Shown piece by piece: positions 43,246 through 56,300 of a stretch of 64,000 nucleotides of DNA (positions are counted from its first letter, which is position 1; every line of letters starts with the position of its first letter). The notes under the pieces were generated by a model, which saw only the letters and a program-made list of their open reading frames with translations, did no database searches and was not told where the DNA came from. Made by a program: the position numbers and the translations under genes. Origin of the DNA: Actinomyces faecalis (GTDB lineage Bacteria; Actinomycetota; Actinomycetes; Actinomycetales; Actinomycetaceae); assembly GCF_013184985.2 (NCBI RefSeq), contig NZ_CP063418.1, positions 1,364,001-1,428,000 of the forward strand, read 5' to 3'.

Positions 43246-44727
43246 CTATCCTCGTGGCGCAGCCAGGGCAACTGCCTCGTCAAACTCCTGCGCCACCTCA
43301 GGCGCAGGCTGGTGCGTGAGCGAGACTCCCACCGCTACGGCGAGGTTGGCGAGGAACCCGGGCAGGATCTCGTAGAGCTCAAAGATCCCTCCGGACAGGT
43401 TGCCCCACACCATGACCACGACGGCGCCGGTGACCATGCCGGCGAAGGCTCCCACCGTGGTCAGGCGCCTCCAGTACAGCGACAGCAGGACGGTCGGGCC
43501 GAAGGACGCACCGAACCCGGCCCAGGCGAAGGCGACGAGGGCCAGGATGGTGTCGTTGCGCTCCCAGGCCAGCAGCGCGGCCACGGTCGCGATGGCGGCC
43601 ACGCTCATGCGTGAGTAGAGCACCAGCCTGCCACCGGTCACCTTCCTCCTGGTGACCACTCCGTAGAGGTCCTCGATGAGGGCCGAGGAGGTCACGAGGA
43701 GCTGGGAGGCGACCGTGGACATGATGGCCGCCAGGATCGCTGACAGGAGGAGGCCGGCGATCAGCGGGTGGAACAGGAGCTGGCCCAGCGCGAGGAACAC
43801 GGCCTCCGGCTCCGCCAGCGCCGCGGGATCACGGTGGTACTGCGCCACTCCCACCACCGCCGTGGCACACGCACCGCCGACCGCGAAGAGCATCCAGCCG
43901 ATGCCGATGCGGCGGCCGGCCCTGGCCTCCTGTGCGCTGCGGATCGCCATGAAGCGCACGATGATGTGCGGCTGCCCGAAGTAGCCCAGGCCCCATGCCA
44001 GTGAGGAGATGACGCCTACCACGGTGACGGAGGGACCGATCATCGCCCAGTAGCCGGGGTCGACCTCGTGCACGGTCTCCATGACCTGGGCCGGGCCTCC
44101 CAGCGCCATGACGCCTACCACCGGCACCATGACCAGGGCGGCCACCATCATCAGCCCCTGGACGAAGTCGGTGTAGGACACCGCCAGGAAGCCGCCGACC
44201 AGGGTGTAGACCACCGTGATCGCAGCGACGAGAACCATCCCGAGGTGGTAGTCCATGCCGAAGGAGTTCTCGAAGAAGACGCCCCCGGCCACCATGCCGG
44301 AGGAGACGTAGAAGGTGAAGTAGACCAGGATGATGATGCCGCTGGCCCAGCGCAGCAGGTGGCGGTCGTCATGGAGACGGTTGTCAAGAAAGCTCGGGAT
44401 CGTGATGGAGTTCCTGGCGACCTCGGTATAGCTGCGCAGCCGCGGGGCCACGTACCTCCAGTTCAGCCACGCCCCCACCGTCAGGCCGATGGCGATCCAG
44501 GACTCCACGAGACCAGAGACGTACAGGGCGCCGGGCAGACCCATCAGGAGCCAGCCGGACATGTCCGAGGCCCCGGCGCTGAGGGCGGCGACCCAGGGAC
44601 CCAGGCCACGTCCGGCGAGCATGTAGTCGTCCAGGTCGTGGTTGCGTCCGTAGGCCCAGCCGCCGATGGCCAGCATGCCCACGAAGTAGATAATCATGGC
44701 AATGGCCTGGTAGGTCGCGTCAGTCAT
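43246..44727 (-). CDS. putP: Sodium/proline symporter (SSS family)
   Basis: A 493-residue sodium:solute symporter with about 13 helices. PutP-type features include LDDYMLAGRGLGPWVAALSAGASDMSGWLL near the N-terminus and the sodium-binding SLGLG-like region SLAWGLGYFGQPHIIVRFM. It probably imports L-proline with Na+. AAGGA precedes the ATG. It is upstream of the FMN riboswitch on the same strand, so ribX/ribY may be partly cotranscribed with it unless a promoter lies in its 3' end. Confidence 0.88.
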   Translation of the reverse strand: MTDATYQAIAMIIYFVGMLAIGGWAYGRNHDLDDYMLAGRGLGPWVAALSAGASDMSGWLLMGLPGALYVSGLVESWIAIGLTVGAWLNWRYVAPRLRSYTEVARNSITIPSFLDNRLHDDRHLLRWASGIIILVYFTFYVSSGMVAGGVFFENSFGMDYHLGMVLVAAITVVYTLVGGFLAVSYTDFVQGLMMVAALVMVPVVGVMALGGPAQVMETVHEVDPGYWAMIGPSVTVVGVISSLAWGLGYFGQPHIIVRFMAIRSAQEARAGRRIGIGWMLFAVGGACATAVVGVAQYHRDPAALAEPEAVFLALGQLLFHPLIAGLLLSAILAAIMSTVASQLLVTSSALIEDLYGVVTRRKVTGGRLVLYSRMSVAAIATVAALLAWERNDTILALVAFAWAGFGASFGPTVLLSLYWRRLTTVGAFAGMVTGAVVVMVWGNLSGGIFELYEILPGFLANLAVAVGVSLTHQPAPEVAQEFDEAVALAAPRG

Positions 44728-44769
44728 GGCTACATCCTTGTCTGCCGTCGGGAGGGGGTGACCGGCAGG

Positions 44770-45249
44770 CTACAGGACGATAGTCCCTCTTGCTAGGGCA
44801 AGGACGACGGCGCCCGCCCAGTCCTCGTCATGCGTCAGCGAGACCAGCCAGCGCGGGCCCTTACCCTCCGCCGACGACACGGAGGCCGCCATGGCACGTG
44901 AGACCTCGCCCGTCAGACGCAGGACGGGGCGGTGCCAGCGGTCGCTGAGGACCTCGATCTCCCGCCAGTCCACCTCCTCAGGCGCCAGAACCGGAGCCAC
45001 TGCCCGGCCGGCCACCGTGCAGGCCGCCTGGGACCAGGCCTTGACGCAGGCCTCCTTGGCCGCCCAGCGCGCCGCCAGGTGCTCCGCCTCGTCCGAGCCG
45101 GTCTCCTGGGCCCGACGCAGTACCTCACGTCGTTCCCTCGCCGTGAAGGCGCGCTCGGCGAGCACGGTCCCTGGCTGGGTGAGCTGCGCGGCCAGGGTGG
45201 GGACGTGAACGAGGTCCGTCCCCACCCCGAGGACCTGTCCGTCCGGCAC
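44770..45249 (-). CDS. acpS: Holo-[acyl-carrier-protein] synthase
   Basis: A 159-residue phosphopantetheinyl transferase that attaches the 4'-phosphopantetheine arm of CoA to a serine of ACP. Motifs are GVGTDLVHV near residue 8 and AARWAAKEACVKAW, with the magnesium-binding Asp and Glu and the Lys. In mycobacteria acpS is next to the type I FAS gene; here the dhaKLM genes lie between. It is the likely activator of the ACP domain of the FAS in this window. The GTG start has neither a good ribosome site nor a -10 box. Confidence 0.9.
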   Translation of the reverse strand: MPDGQVLGVGTDLVHVPTLAAQLTQPGTVLAERAFTARERREVLRRAQETGSDEAEHLAARWAAKEACVKAWSQAACTVAGRAVAPVLAPEEVDWREIEVLSDRWHRPVLRLTGEVSRAMAASVSSAEGKGPRWLVSLTHDEDWAGAVVLALARGTIVL

Positions 45250-45279
45250 TGGGACGCCGGGCAGGTGCGGGCCCAGGCC

Positions 45280-45687
45280 TCAGCCCTCGACCTGTGCCTG
45301 TTTGTCTGCCGCCGCGCTGGCGGCCCGCTCACAGACGTGCGTGAAGGAGCAGCCGGTGCCGGCAGCGGCATAGGCGGCCAGCAGCCCTTCGACCAGCGGG
45401 GCCGGACTGACAACCGCACGCTCTGCCAGCTCCGGCCCGATCAGCTCCAGCGCCATCTGGGCGCTCATGACCCCGCTGCCCACGTCTGCCAGGACCAGGA
45501 CGCCCTCGCCGTCGTCAACGGCCTCGATCGCGGCCACGACATCGGTGGGGTCCGTGCCCAGACCTCCGTCCGGCGTCCCGGCAGCGATCTGGAGACGCAC
45601 CTCCAGGCCTGGTACGAGCCCAGCCACCAGGGCCACTGCCGCCTCGGCGAGTGGGCGGGAGTGGGAGACGACGACGATCCCGCTCAT
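45280..45687 (-). CDS. dhaM: PTS-dependent dihydroxyacetone kinase, phosphotransferase subunit DhaM
   Basis: A 135-residue EIIA-mannose-like domain that passes phosphate from HPr to DhaL-bound ADP. The phospho-His is H9 (IVVVSHSRPLAEA). DVGSGVMSAQMALELIG fits the family core. It is the short single-domain form without fused HPr or EI parts. The ATG overlaps the dhaL stop by 4 nt. Confidence 0.9.
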   Translation of the reverse strand: MSGIVVVSHSRPLAEAAVALVAGLVPGLEVRLQIAAGTPDGGLGTDPTDVVAAIEAVDDGEGVLVLADVGSGVMSAQMALELIGPELAERAVVSPAPLVEGLLAAYAAAGTGCSFTHVCERAASAAADKQAQVEG

Positions 45688-46340
45688 GCGTCCTGCTCCT
45701 GGTCCTGGTCTGGGACAGCCTGGGCGGCCTCAGCCAAAGCCTGGAGGATCAGGGCGGTCGAGGCCGCACCCGGGTCGATATGACCGACCGAGCGCTCCCC
45801 CAGGTAGGAGGCGCGGCCCTTGGTCGCCAGCATCGACTCCGTGGCTGCCCGGCCCGCCTCGGCGGCACGGGCGGCCGCAGCCGTGCCCGCCACCAGGTCC
45901 GTCTCACCCTGCAACGCTTCGAGGGCGGGCAGCCAGGCGTCAAGCATGGTCTTCTCCCCCGCCTGGGAGCGGCCCCGGGCCTGGATGCCGGCTGTGCCGG
46001 CTCCCACCGCCCGGCCCAACGCCGCCAGATCGAGCTGCGAGCACTCCCCGCACTCGGCGGCCATGCGCAGGAAGAACGTGCCGTACAGCGGGCCGGAGGC
46101 GCCTCCGATGGTGGAGATCAGGGTCATCGCGACCTTCTTGAGCACCTGCGCGGGCGTGGTCAGGGCGGGATCATCCATGGCCTGCACCGCCGCCTGGAAG
46201 CCGCGGCGCATGTTGGCCCCGTGGTCAGCGTCGCCGACGGCGGCGTCGAGCTCGGTGAGCTCATGCTCGTTGGCGGCTACCAGCTTCCCGGCCCGACTGA
46301 TCCACTCCCGCACCGCCTGTGCGTCTAGCATCGTGCTCAC
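45684..46340 (-). CDS. dhaL: Dihydroxyacetone kinase subunit DhaL
   Basis: The nucleotide-binding subunit, holding ADP as a cofactor that is rephosphorylated by DhaM. The GTG at 46340 is chosen because it overlaps the dhaK stop (GTGA) and has GGAGGG 6 nt upstream, giving 218 residues; an ATG three codons later is also possible. ELDAAVGDADHGANM carries the Mg-ADP-binding Asp cluster, and TIGGASGPLYGTFF and ARGRSQAGEKTMLDA are conserved. Confidence 0.9.
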   Translation of the reverse strand: MSTMLDAQAVREWISRAGKLVAANEHELTELDAAVGDADHGANMRRGFQAAVQAMDDPALTTPAQVLKKVAMTLISTIGGASGPLYGTFFLRMAAECGECSQLDLAALGRAVGAGTAGIQARGRSQAGEKTMLDAWLPALEALQGETDLVAGTAAAARAAEAGRAATESMLATKGRASYLGERSVGHIDPGAASTALILQALAEAAQAVPDQDQEQDA

Positions 46341-47353
46341 TTGCCGCCCTCCGTCCAGGACAGCGCCGCTGTACGCACCGGGGCGTCCCACAGGCGCAGG
46401 ACCTCCTCATCGGCCCGTACCAGTGTCAGGGCACAGCCCGCCATGTCCAGGCTCGTGACGTAGGAGCCCACCAGGTTGCGCTCAACCGTGACCCCCGCCT
46501 CATCCAGTAGTGCCTTGACCTCGCCGTACATGAGGTACAGCTCCAGCAGCGGAGTGGCACCCATGCCGTTGAGCAGGGCGATGACGCCGTGGCCGGTCTG
46601 AGAGCCGGGCAGCTCGGCCAGGAGGGGCTCGACCAGCTCACTGGCCACCTGGGAGGCCGTCATCATCGGCGCGCGGCGCCGGCCTGGCTCACCGTGGATG
46701 CCGATGCCGATCTCGATCTCGTCGTCGGCTAGGTCAAAGGAAGGTTTGCCGTTGGCCGGGACGGTGCACGAGGTCAGTGCCATCCCCATCGAGCGGGAGC
46801 AGTCAGCCACCCGCTGGGCGACCTCCCGGACCTGTTCCAGGCTGTAGCCCGCCTCTGCAGCGGCACCGGCGACCTTCTCGACCACGAGAGTGGCCCCCAC
46901 GCCCCGCCGCCCGGTGGTGTAGAGGGAGTCCTCAACCGCGACGTCGTCAGCCACGAGCACCGTAGCCACCTCGGGACCTCCCTCCATCGCCACCAGCTCG
47001 GCCGCCATCTCAAAGTTCATGACGTCGCCGGTGTAGTTCTTGACGATGTGGAGCACGCCGGCCCCGCGGTCAACCGCCTTGGTGGCGGCCGCGATCTGGT
47101 CGGGCACCGGGGAGGTGAAGACCTCCCCGGCGCAGGCGGCGTCGAGCATGCCGGTGCCCACGAAGCCGCAGTGCAACGGCTCGTGCCCGCTTCCCCCGCC
47201 CGAGACCAGCGCGACCCTCCCCGCCTCCTTCGGGACGGCGCGGTAGACCACACGGGCATCGAGGTCGATCCTCAGCTGGTCCGGGTGGGCGGCAGCCAGA
47301 CCGACCAGGGAGTCGACGACGACGTTCTCAGCATCATTGATGAGTTTTTTCAT
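46337..47353 (-). CDS. dhaK: Dihydroxyacetone kinase subunit DhaK
   Basis: Binds dihydroxyacetone covalently as a hemiaminal and receives phosphate from DhaL. The 338-residue protein has [33 protein letters not shown], and the substrate-binding His H220 in [11 protein letters not shown]. The ATG overlaps the fas stop (ATGA), and TAGGCT lies 6 nt upstream inside the last fas codons. So it can be translationally coupled to fas and may also have a leaderless transcript of its own. It heads dhaK-dhaL-dhaM. Confidence 0.93.
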   Translation of the reverse strand: MKKLINDAENVVVDSLVGLAAAHPDQLRIDLDARVVYRAVPKEAGRVALVSGGGSGHEPLHCGFVGTGMLDAACAGEVFTSPVPDQIAAATKAVDRGAGVLHIVKNYTGDVMNFEMAAELVAMEGGPEVATVLVADDVAVEDSLYTTGRRGVGATLVVEKVAGAAAEAGYSLEQVREVAQRVADCSRSMGMALTSCTVPANGKPSFDLADDEIEIGIGIHGEPGRRRAPMMTASQVASELVEPLLAELPGSQTGHGVIALLNGMGATPLLELYLMYGEVKALLDEAGVTVERNLVGSYVTSLDMAGCALTLVRADEEVLRLWDAPVRTAALSWTEGGK

Positions 47354-50300
47354 GGCACCAGCCTAGTACCCATGTGGTACACGCCGTCGGATCCCAGCCG
47401 TGCGCAGGGGTCCAGCAGCATGGCCGCCTCGACCTCGTGCGGGTCGTGCCCGTCCGCCGCCTGTCCCAGACGGCGTGCGCGAACCTCCTCGAACAGTGGC
47501 ACGCGACCGATCATGCCGGCCAGCCTCCGTCTGGCACCGGCGGCCAGACGCGCGTTGGCGCGGTCCAGCCACTCCTGCACCGCGCCCTGCCCGCCGCGCT
47601 GGCGCAGCGCCGCCTCGAAGGCACCGGGGTGGACCAGGGCGATGAGCCCCGAGACGTGTCCGAAGCCCAGGGAGGTCACCAGCCCGGCACGGACCACGCC
47701 GCCCCGTCCCGACAGCCTCATCGGCGTACGCGGCCACACCCAGAAGGCGTCAGCCTCCATCGCCGGGTCCACCACGTCCAGGCTGGCGTTGCCCGGGGCC
47801 ACCCCGGTGGCCAGCACCTCGGTGAGCCCGGTCACCTGGAACAGGGCCGCCCCGCCCTTGGCGTGGCCGGTCACGGACTTCTGGGACACGGCGACCAGCG
47901 GGTTGCCAGGAGTACGTCCCAGGGCCCGGGCCAGCCGTGTGTGCAGCTCGGACTCGTTGGGGTCGTTGGCCTTGGTCGAGGTGTCGTGCTTGGAGACCAC
48001 GGCGATGTCGTCAGCCTCGACCCCGAGGTCCGCCAGGGCCCGGGCCAGGCGCGAGCCCTTCCCGCCCCGGCCCGCTGCCAGGGCCCCCAGCCCGGGGGCA
48101 GGGATCGAGGTGTGGGCGCCGTCGGCGTAGGAGGAGGCGAAGCCGACGACTCCGGCCACCGGCAGCCCCAGCTCGACCGCCACGGTGGCACGCGCCAGGA
48201 TGACCGTACCGCCGCCCTCCGCCTCCACGAAGCCTCCACGACGGCGGTCGTTGGCCCGGGAGAAGTGGCGTGCGCTGATGCCCTGGGCGTACATAGCCTC
48301 CGTCTGCGCGGTGGCGTTCATGTCACCGAAGCCCACCACGGACTCCACCGAGATGTCGTCGATGGCACCGGCCACGACGACCTCGGCCTTGCCCAGCGCG
48401 ATCTTGTCCCAGGCCTCCTCGATCGACACCGCTGCCGTGGCGCAGGCTGAGACGGGCTGGACCATGGAGCCGTAGCCGCCGACGTAGGACTGCATGACGT
48501 GGGCGGCGACGACGTTGGGCAGGGCCTCCTGGAGGATGTCGGAGGGACGGTCCTCGTCCAGCAGTCGGCCGACGAACATCTTGCGCATGGACTCCATGCC
48601 GCCAAAGCCCGTGCCCTGGGTGGAGGCGACGTCGCTGGGGTGGACCGCCTGCAGCAGCTCGGCCGGGCTGAAGCCGGCGGACAGGAAGGCCTCGACCGCC
48701 GTCACCAGGTTCCATGCGGCAACGGGGTCCATCCCCTCGACCATGGTCGCGGGGATCCCCCAGCGCGAGGGGTCGAAGCCCTCGGGCACCTGCCCTCCCA
48801 CCCTGCGCGAGAGCGTGGCACGGCGCGGGACCCGGGCGAGGCACCCAGCCAGGCAGGTCACCGTCCACTCCCCCGTGCCCTCCTGGGGCGCCACCCGCGT
48901 GTGAGCGGGGTCCGCCGCCTGGACCGAGCGGGCCGTGGCCTCGTCGGCGACCGTGAGGGTGATGTCGCGGTCGAGGTAGACGGTGGCGTCGATCTCGGTG
49001 TCGGGCGCGACGAGGCCGTCGTCGACGAGCTCGCGGATACCGCAGCGGGCCACGACCTCGTCCCTGTAGCGCTCGTACACCTCCTCCTCGGGCACGATCT
49101 CGCCCTCGGCGTCGTACCAGCCGGCCCTGGGCGAGTCCTGGTAGGTCAGCAGCCCCATCCCCCAGGCCAGCTCAAGGACCCCTGCGGCCGTGAGCTCGAC
49201 GTCGTCCTCGCCACCCATCCCCAGCTCGGCCTCGCGACGCGTGCGTGAGGTGCCCCAGGTCGAGACCTCCCCGGTGGAGACGATGACGACCATGTCCTCC
49301 AGGCTCGCCCTGACCTCGCCCCACTGGGGCGCCGTGGGCTGGACGGGGACGGCCAGGGTGGGCAGGGCGGGCACCGTCACCGGCGCCGAGGTCCCGGCCG
49401 CGGCCTGCGCCGTCGTGACGACGGCCTGCTCACGCAGGGCCACGAGGTCGACCCCGTCCCCCAGGCCTCCGGTCAGGTCAGCCTCGACCGGCTCGAGCCC
49501 CGCCTGCTCACACACGCGAGGCGTGCACAGGGCGAGCAGCTCGTGGGCGATCTCGTCGGTGGACCAGGTACGCACGCCTGCGGCCTCCACGGCCTCGACG
49601 AGCGGGTCGTTGCCTCCCATGAGGCCGGTGCCGCGTACCCACCCGATCCGGGGGTGGGCCAGGGTGACCCGTCCTGACCACGCCTTCTCCGTCCTCCAGC
49701 GGTTCACCACGGCGTCCAGGGCGGACTTGGCCTCTCCGTAGGCGCCGTCGCCACCGAAGGTGCCGCGGTTGGGCGAGCCCGGCAGGACGACGTGGAGGCG
49801 GGAGCTGACGTGGGTGTCCGCGCCGATCGCCGAGAGAGCGGCGATCTGGCGCTCCAGGCTCCACAGCAGCACACGGGTCTGCGACTCGGCCGCCGGACCG
49901 GCGTCGGCCAGCGTGCCGCTCACGCGCGGGGCTGCGAAGGGCAGGAGCAGGGTGGGAACCAGAGCCTGCTTGACCACGGTCGAGGAGCCGCCCGAGGTGA
50001 CGACCTGCTCGTGCCCGATCCAGTGGGCCAGGGCGTCCACGTCCCGGTAGGAGGCCAGGTTCGCAGGGACCATCCACAGCCTCGCACCGGCCACGGCGTG
50101 ATCGCGGTAGAGCTGGCGGGCGAAGGCCAGGCGCTCGTGGCTCAGGTGCGAGGCGGTCGCGACGACGCACGCTCCCCCGGCCAGCAGCCCTGCGACCACG
50201 GCCGCCGCGATCGAGCCCGGTGCGACCCCGGTGACGACAGCGACCTCGTGCGCCCAGGCCTTCTTCTCCTCAGGAGCCTCACAAGCCGCGCGGGCGACAG

Positions 50301-53300
50301 CCTCCAGGAGCTCGGCACGCTCGCCGTCGCCAGCCTGCCTGGCCTGCTCCCGCCACCACGCCGCCTGCTCGGCCACGGCTGGTCCCAGACCGGAGAAGCG
50401 CTCCGGCGCCAGGCGGTCACGGGCCTCTTCCACGGAGGTCTCGCCGCCTCCCAGGCGTGCCAGCTCCTCTCGGGCGCTGGCCCACCAGTCGTCGATGAGA
50501 ACCGCCCGGCGGGCGTCGAAGGCCGGGGTCACCGAGCTCAGCCATCCCGGCCCGAGCTCGGCGTCCACCGCCGCCACGAGGGCACGGGTGGCCTCGGCCT
50601 CATCGGCCGCGGCGTCGTCGACCTGCACCGGCTCGCTCAGTCCCAGGGCCGCGAGCACCGTGCGCGCGGTGGTGGCGAGCACGCCGTCCTCACCGGTGAC
50701 CGTGGCGGCGAAGGCGTCCAGGGCGGCTGAGTCGACGACGGAGCCGGCAGAGGCGGAGGAGCTCACCCTGGCCACGCTGATCCCGCGGACGCCGGCCACC
50801 TGCTGGACAGCAGCGTCGATGAGCGCGTCGACCTCGGACGACGAGGCCGCCGGGCCCGAGGTGCCCAGGCTGGCCAGCTCTCCCCCACGCACGGACACGC
50901 CCTCGCGGGTGCCGAGCATGAGGGCCGCGCTGGTGTGCGCCGTCCAGCCCTCGCCCAGGCCCCAGACCGTCCGCAGCCGCTCACCCACGTAGGAGGCGCG
51001 CCGTCCGCACGGCCCCATGAGCCGTCCGAGGCTGGAGCGTACGGCCTCGGTGAGCACCGGGCCGAAGGCCTTGTACCCGGGGGCTCCCTTGGACACGATC
51101 TGGCTCAGGGTCGGCATGTCCGCGTCCGCGGCGCCGTCGATCGATGCCAGCTCCAGCTCGGCGCCCATGTCCATGAGCAGCTGGTTGCGGCGTGAGGAGA
51201 CGCCGTTGGTCAGGGTCTCGGTGGTGTCGGTAGCCCCGATCTGCTCAGGGGCGATCCGGGCGGAGTGGGCCAGCAGGACGGTCAGCGCGTCAGCCGCACC
51301 GAAGGACAGGTCGGCCACGCCCGCCCCGGACACGGCGTGTCCGGCGGGATCGGTGGGCGCAGCGGGTGGCTCAGCCGCCCTGTCCTGGGGCACCGGCGCG
51401 CTGGCCGGCGCGGGTGCGGCCTCGTGGGCCTCGGCCTGCGGGGTCGGCGCGCTGTCACCCGGTGCGGTCGTCTCCTCCACACTGACGGCGGGATCGGTGT
51501 CAGTCGCCAGCACCCGGGCCTCGTCGCGGCGGACGTTGTGGACCGTGACGTGGCGTCCGGCGTGCTCGGGCAGCAGGAGCGTGCGCGAGGCGAGGTTGGC
51601 CAGGGTCGGTGAGGCCGCCAGCCCCACCTCCACCAGGTGGCGCCTGCCCAGGCCACCCTGAGCACGCGAGCGCAGGAGCAGGTCCTGGGTCTCGATCCAG
51701 CGCACCGGTGAGGCGAACTGCCAGGCGAGGAGCTCGACCAGGAGCAGCCGGGCCAGCTCACGGGGACGCTCCTGCCAGTCCTGCCAGTGCTCCAGCACCT
51801 CCCGCGCCGGCTGGGAGGGGACGACCTGGAGCAGGCAGCGGACAAAGTCCCGGCTCAGCTCGAAGGCGCGCGCCACGAGGTTGGGCACGTAGCGTCCCAC
51901 CAGGCGCTCGTAGTCCAGGTCGTGCGGAACGAGCTCCAGGAGCCGACGCCGGAAGGCGGGTACTCCCGGGCGCAGGACCTCGGAGTGGAAGGGGACGTCG
52001 ATGCCGGGCACGAGCATGAAGGGGTTCCTGCCCCCGCGTGCCTCGGCCCGGGCACGGCTGTCCGCCGCCAGGGCCTCAAGGCCCGCGACCGTGCCGGCCA
52101 CCGCGTACTGGGCACCAGCCAGGTTCTCGTTGACGACCTGCAGGAACTCACCGCTGCTGGCGGCGACGGAGGCGACGTAGTCCTTGACCTGGCCGGCGGT
52201 GACACCGGCCTGGTCGGGACGCAGGGCACCCATGCGGTAGCCGGAGCGGCCCTGGGCGTCACGCTCGACGAGCGTGTGCATCGTGGACCCGCGCTGGAAG
52301 ACGATGGCGATCGTGGTCTCCACGTCCATGACGTGGCCGTAGGCGGCCAGAGCCGTGTACTCCCCCAGGGAGTGGCCTGCGAAGGCCGCGTCCTCGACCA
52401 GGGCACCGGCCTCGGCCAGGCGGGCCGTGGAGGCCATCGCCACCGTCGCCAGGGCGACCTGCGTGAACTGGGTGAGGTTGAGCAGTCCCTCCGGGTGGCG
52501 GTAGGTCACGCCTCGCGCAGTCATCTCCACCGGATTGTCCCGCACCAGGGCAATAACCGAGAACCCCAGCTCGGAGCGTGTGAAGGCGTCAGCCCGCTCC
52601 CACACCTGACGGGCCGCGCGAGAGCTGTTCATCTCCTCCAGCCCCATGCCGGCCGTCTGGACGCCCTGGCCCGGGTAGAGGTAGGCGGTGGGCTCAGGCG
52701 CGGTCACGGCGGTACCCCGCGAGACGACGTCGCCGTCGACCCTGCAGGTGACCTCCAGGACGTAGCCGCCCCCGACCACGAGGCCGGTACGCTCCACGCT
52801 GATCTCGACCTCGTCCTCCAGGTCGACCGTGCCGAGCATGACGTAGGTCCACCCCTCCAGGACGAAGCCGCTGCCAGTGACGTCAGTGGCCGCGACCGCG
52901 TGCTGCGCGGTGGCCGACAGCCACATCCCGTGGACCAGAGGCGCCTGCATCCCGGCCACACGAGCAGCGTGGTAGCTGGTGTGGATCGGGTTGTAGTCCC
53001 CGCTCACACGTGCGAAGGCCGTCATGTCAGACGGGGCCTGGACCGTGACCCGTCGCAGCAGGCGCCGGGCGCAGCGCGCCGTGCGCCGGCCCGTGCCGCC
53101 GGCGGGGGCAGGTTGGCTGGGAGCCGAGGTGCCGTGCGCACGGCCCCGGATGGCGAAGCGCTCGCGCATCAGGGCGATGACCTCGCCCTGCCTGCCCGGG
53201 GACGCCGTGCCGTTGTCCTGGTCGGCCCCCTGCCCACCGTCAGTAGCGGCCTGTCGCAGCTCCAGCCGCACGTCCACGACCCTTCCGGCGCTGGACTCCT

Positions 53301-56300
53301 CCAGGGCCGCGACCCAGCCGGTGACGGCTACGCGCGAGCCGGGAGCGGCCCAGGCGGCCAGGTCCTCCAGGCTGCGACGCAGGTCGATGGTGTGGTCCAG
53401 GTGGACCGCCCCGAGCAGCCCCTCGATGAGCGGCGTCCCGTCCTCCACCACGCTGCCCAGCGCGGCGTAGACCACCGGCCAGCACGGCCCCAGCAGCGTG
53501 TCGGGCACGAGCGGGGCCGGTCGCAGCCCCTGGTCCTTACCGGTGGACAGGGCCTGGCCGGTGACGGCGGCGTGGTCGGTCCCGAGGGTCGCGGACAGGG
53601 TGAAGGTGTCCGCCACCACGCCGAAGGGCTGGGTCACCTCCTCGCCGCGGGCGTCACGAGCACCGGGACGTGCCGCCTGGACGGCAGGCAGCGCGGTGAC
53701 CCGGTCGCCGGAGGCGGACGTGGATCCCACCCCTGCTGTGGCCCGCAGGAGGGCGTTCATCGTCTGTGAGATCCGGGTGGGGTCCACCAGCGGTGCGGCA
53801 CCGTCCCAGGCGGCGGCCAGCCGCAGCGGGACCACGAGGTGCCGCACGGCGTGCACGTCCTGGCCACCTGGGACGTCGTCCCAGTGCGTGTCCAGGCGGA
53901 TGTCGAGGTCGTAGGCGTCCTGCGCCACGTCGGGGCGGCTGACGACGGTGTACGTGCCCTCCTCCAGCACCTGTGCGGGGTTGACGGTCAGGTGCCCGCT
54001 CCACAGGACGTGGGGCGAGTGACGGACCAGCGCAGCGGCGTCAGCGACCGGCCGCGCCTGCTCGCCCACGCCCTCGCCCAGCCGGGCGGCCGCCGACCTG
54101 GCCTCGACACCCCGGTCCTGGAGCACCTGGACGGCAGCCTGCTCGAAGCGCCCCAGGATCTGGCTGACTGGCTCGTCCACGCTCGTGATCCCGGCCACCG
54201 ACACCGGGCCGGGGATGATGCGCACCTGGTCGGCGCTGTAGCGCGGGTCCTGCGACTGCCACAGGGAGTCTGTCCCCCACCAGCGCAGGATGTCGGCGTC
54301 GAGCACCGGCACGAAGGGCACAGGCTTGGGGTGCTTGCGGCACAGCCCGGGGAACCAGGCGGCGTCAACGGGACTGACCACGGTGGTAGCGGCCTGCGGG
54401 TAGCGCTGCTCCAGGGCGGCCAGGGCGGCGTCGCAGTCCACGACGTCGCTGGCGGTGGCGAAGAGCGTGTCCACCGGTCCGTGGTCGGCAGGGGCCAGAC
54501 GTGCCTCGACACGGTGCAGCAGGTCGAGGAAGCGGTCGTACCAGCCCTCGTCGTTCCAGTCCTGCTCGCTGGCCGGGCGGTCAGGGTGCGGGGCCACGCA
54601 CAGCTCGGCGTACCGAGCCGCCCAGTCCAGGTAGGTCATCTTCTCCACGTCACCGAAGTAGGGCTTGGCGGTGCGGGCCAGGGCCTGGACCAGCTCCTCG
54701 CGCCGCTCGGTCATCGCCGCCTCGTCACCGGCCAGCTGCTGGATGAGCCTGGAGGCAGCCGCTGAGGAGTTGTCGATCTCGTACAGGTCCGCCCGCAGGT
54801 GGGACAGTCCTGACGTCATCCCGCCCAGGCTCGCGCCGGAGGCGACCCAGCCGCCGTCGGCCCCGCTGGATCCCGGAGCACGCACGGTGGTGCCGGGAGT
54901 GTCCACGAGCAGCTGCTTGACGTCGGGGTTCGTGCGGGCCTCACGCGCCGTCATGGCGGCTGTGCCGACCATGACCCCGTCCACAGGTGCCGGGGCCGTG
55001 TCATAGGCCAGGGCCCACTGCCCGGTGAGGTAGTCAGCAGCCCGCTCAGGCGTGCCGATCCCGCCGCCCACGCAGAGCACGACGTTGTCGTGGGTGCGGA
55101 TGTCGTCGTAGGTGGCCAGCAGCATGGTGTCGAGGTCCTCCCAGGAGTGGTGTCCCCCGGCGTGCCCGTCCTCGACCTGCATGATGACCGGTGTCGGCGC
55201 CGCAGCCTCGGCGATGGCGAGCACCGAGCGGATCTGCTCCACGGTGCCCGGCTTGAAGGCCACGTAGGTAAAGCCCTCCTCGCGCAGGCGCTCCAGCAGC
55301 GCCGTCGCCTCGTCGAGCTCGGGCACGCCGGCGGAGACGACGACGCCGTCCACCGGCGCTCCTGCCGCGCGTGCCTTGGACAGCAGGCGCTGGGAGCCCA
55401 GGTGCAGGTTCCACAGGTAGCGGTCCATGAACATCGCGTTGAAGGCGGCTGTGCGGCCGGGCTCGAGCTGCTCCTTAAGGCCTTCAAGGTTGGCGGCCAG
55501 CACCGCCGGGGTGGTCTGGCCGCCTCCGGCCAGCTCGGCCCAGTAGCCCGCGTTGGCGGCAGCCGCCACGATCTGCGGGTCGACCGTGGTCGGTGTCATC
55601 CCGGCCAGGAGGACGGCTGAACGTCCTGTCAGGCGTGTGAAGGCCGTGTCCAGCGTGAGGCGTCCGTCGGGCAGACGCGTCAGGCGCGGGGCATAGCGCG
55701 AGCGGTCCACCGTCGCCGGCGGGCAGGCACCCTCCTGGTCGAGGCTGTCCAGGTCGCGCGCCGTGCCGGCTGGCACGACGCGCACGCCGGTACCCGCGGC
55801 TGCGAGCGAGGTGATGCGGGCCAGGACGCTGCCCGGTCCCAGGTCCATGACCAGGCGGGGACGCAGGCCCAGCGCCGTCGTCGTCCCCAGCGCCTGGCGC
55901 AGGACCTGCGGCCAGTCGACCGTGTCGGTGAGCACGGCCGTGGCCAGGTCCCGTGCCACAGCGGTGTCCAGGCCGCAAGCACCCGCCCAGGTGACGACGT
56001 CGTCCACCGCGGCTGCCAGGAAGGGGCTGTGGAAGGGGACCGTGGTCGCCAGGAACTCCGTCACGGGTGCGAGGACCGCCCCGCCCGCCCGCCGCTGCCT
56101 GCGAGCCTGCGCGCTGCGTGCCGCGGCCGTCTCCAGGGCGGAGACCAGGAGGAGGAGCGTGTCCGGACGGCCAGAGACGATATGCGCCGCGCGACCGTTG
56201 ACGACCGCGAGGGTCAGGCCCTCGTGCCCCGGGACCTGTCCCAGGACCTCCTCCAGGACCGACCGGGTGACCCCACGCACGGACAGCATCGGCGTCGCCT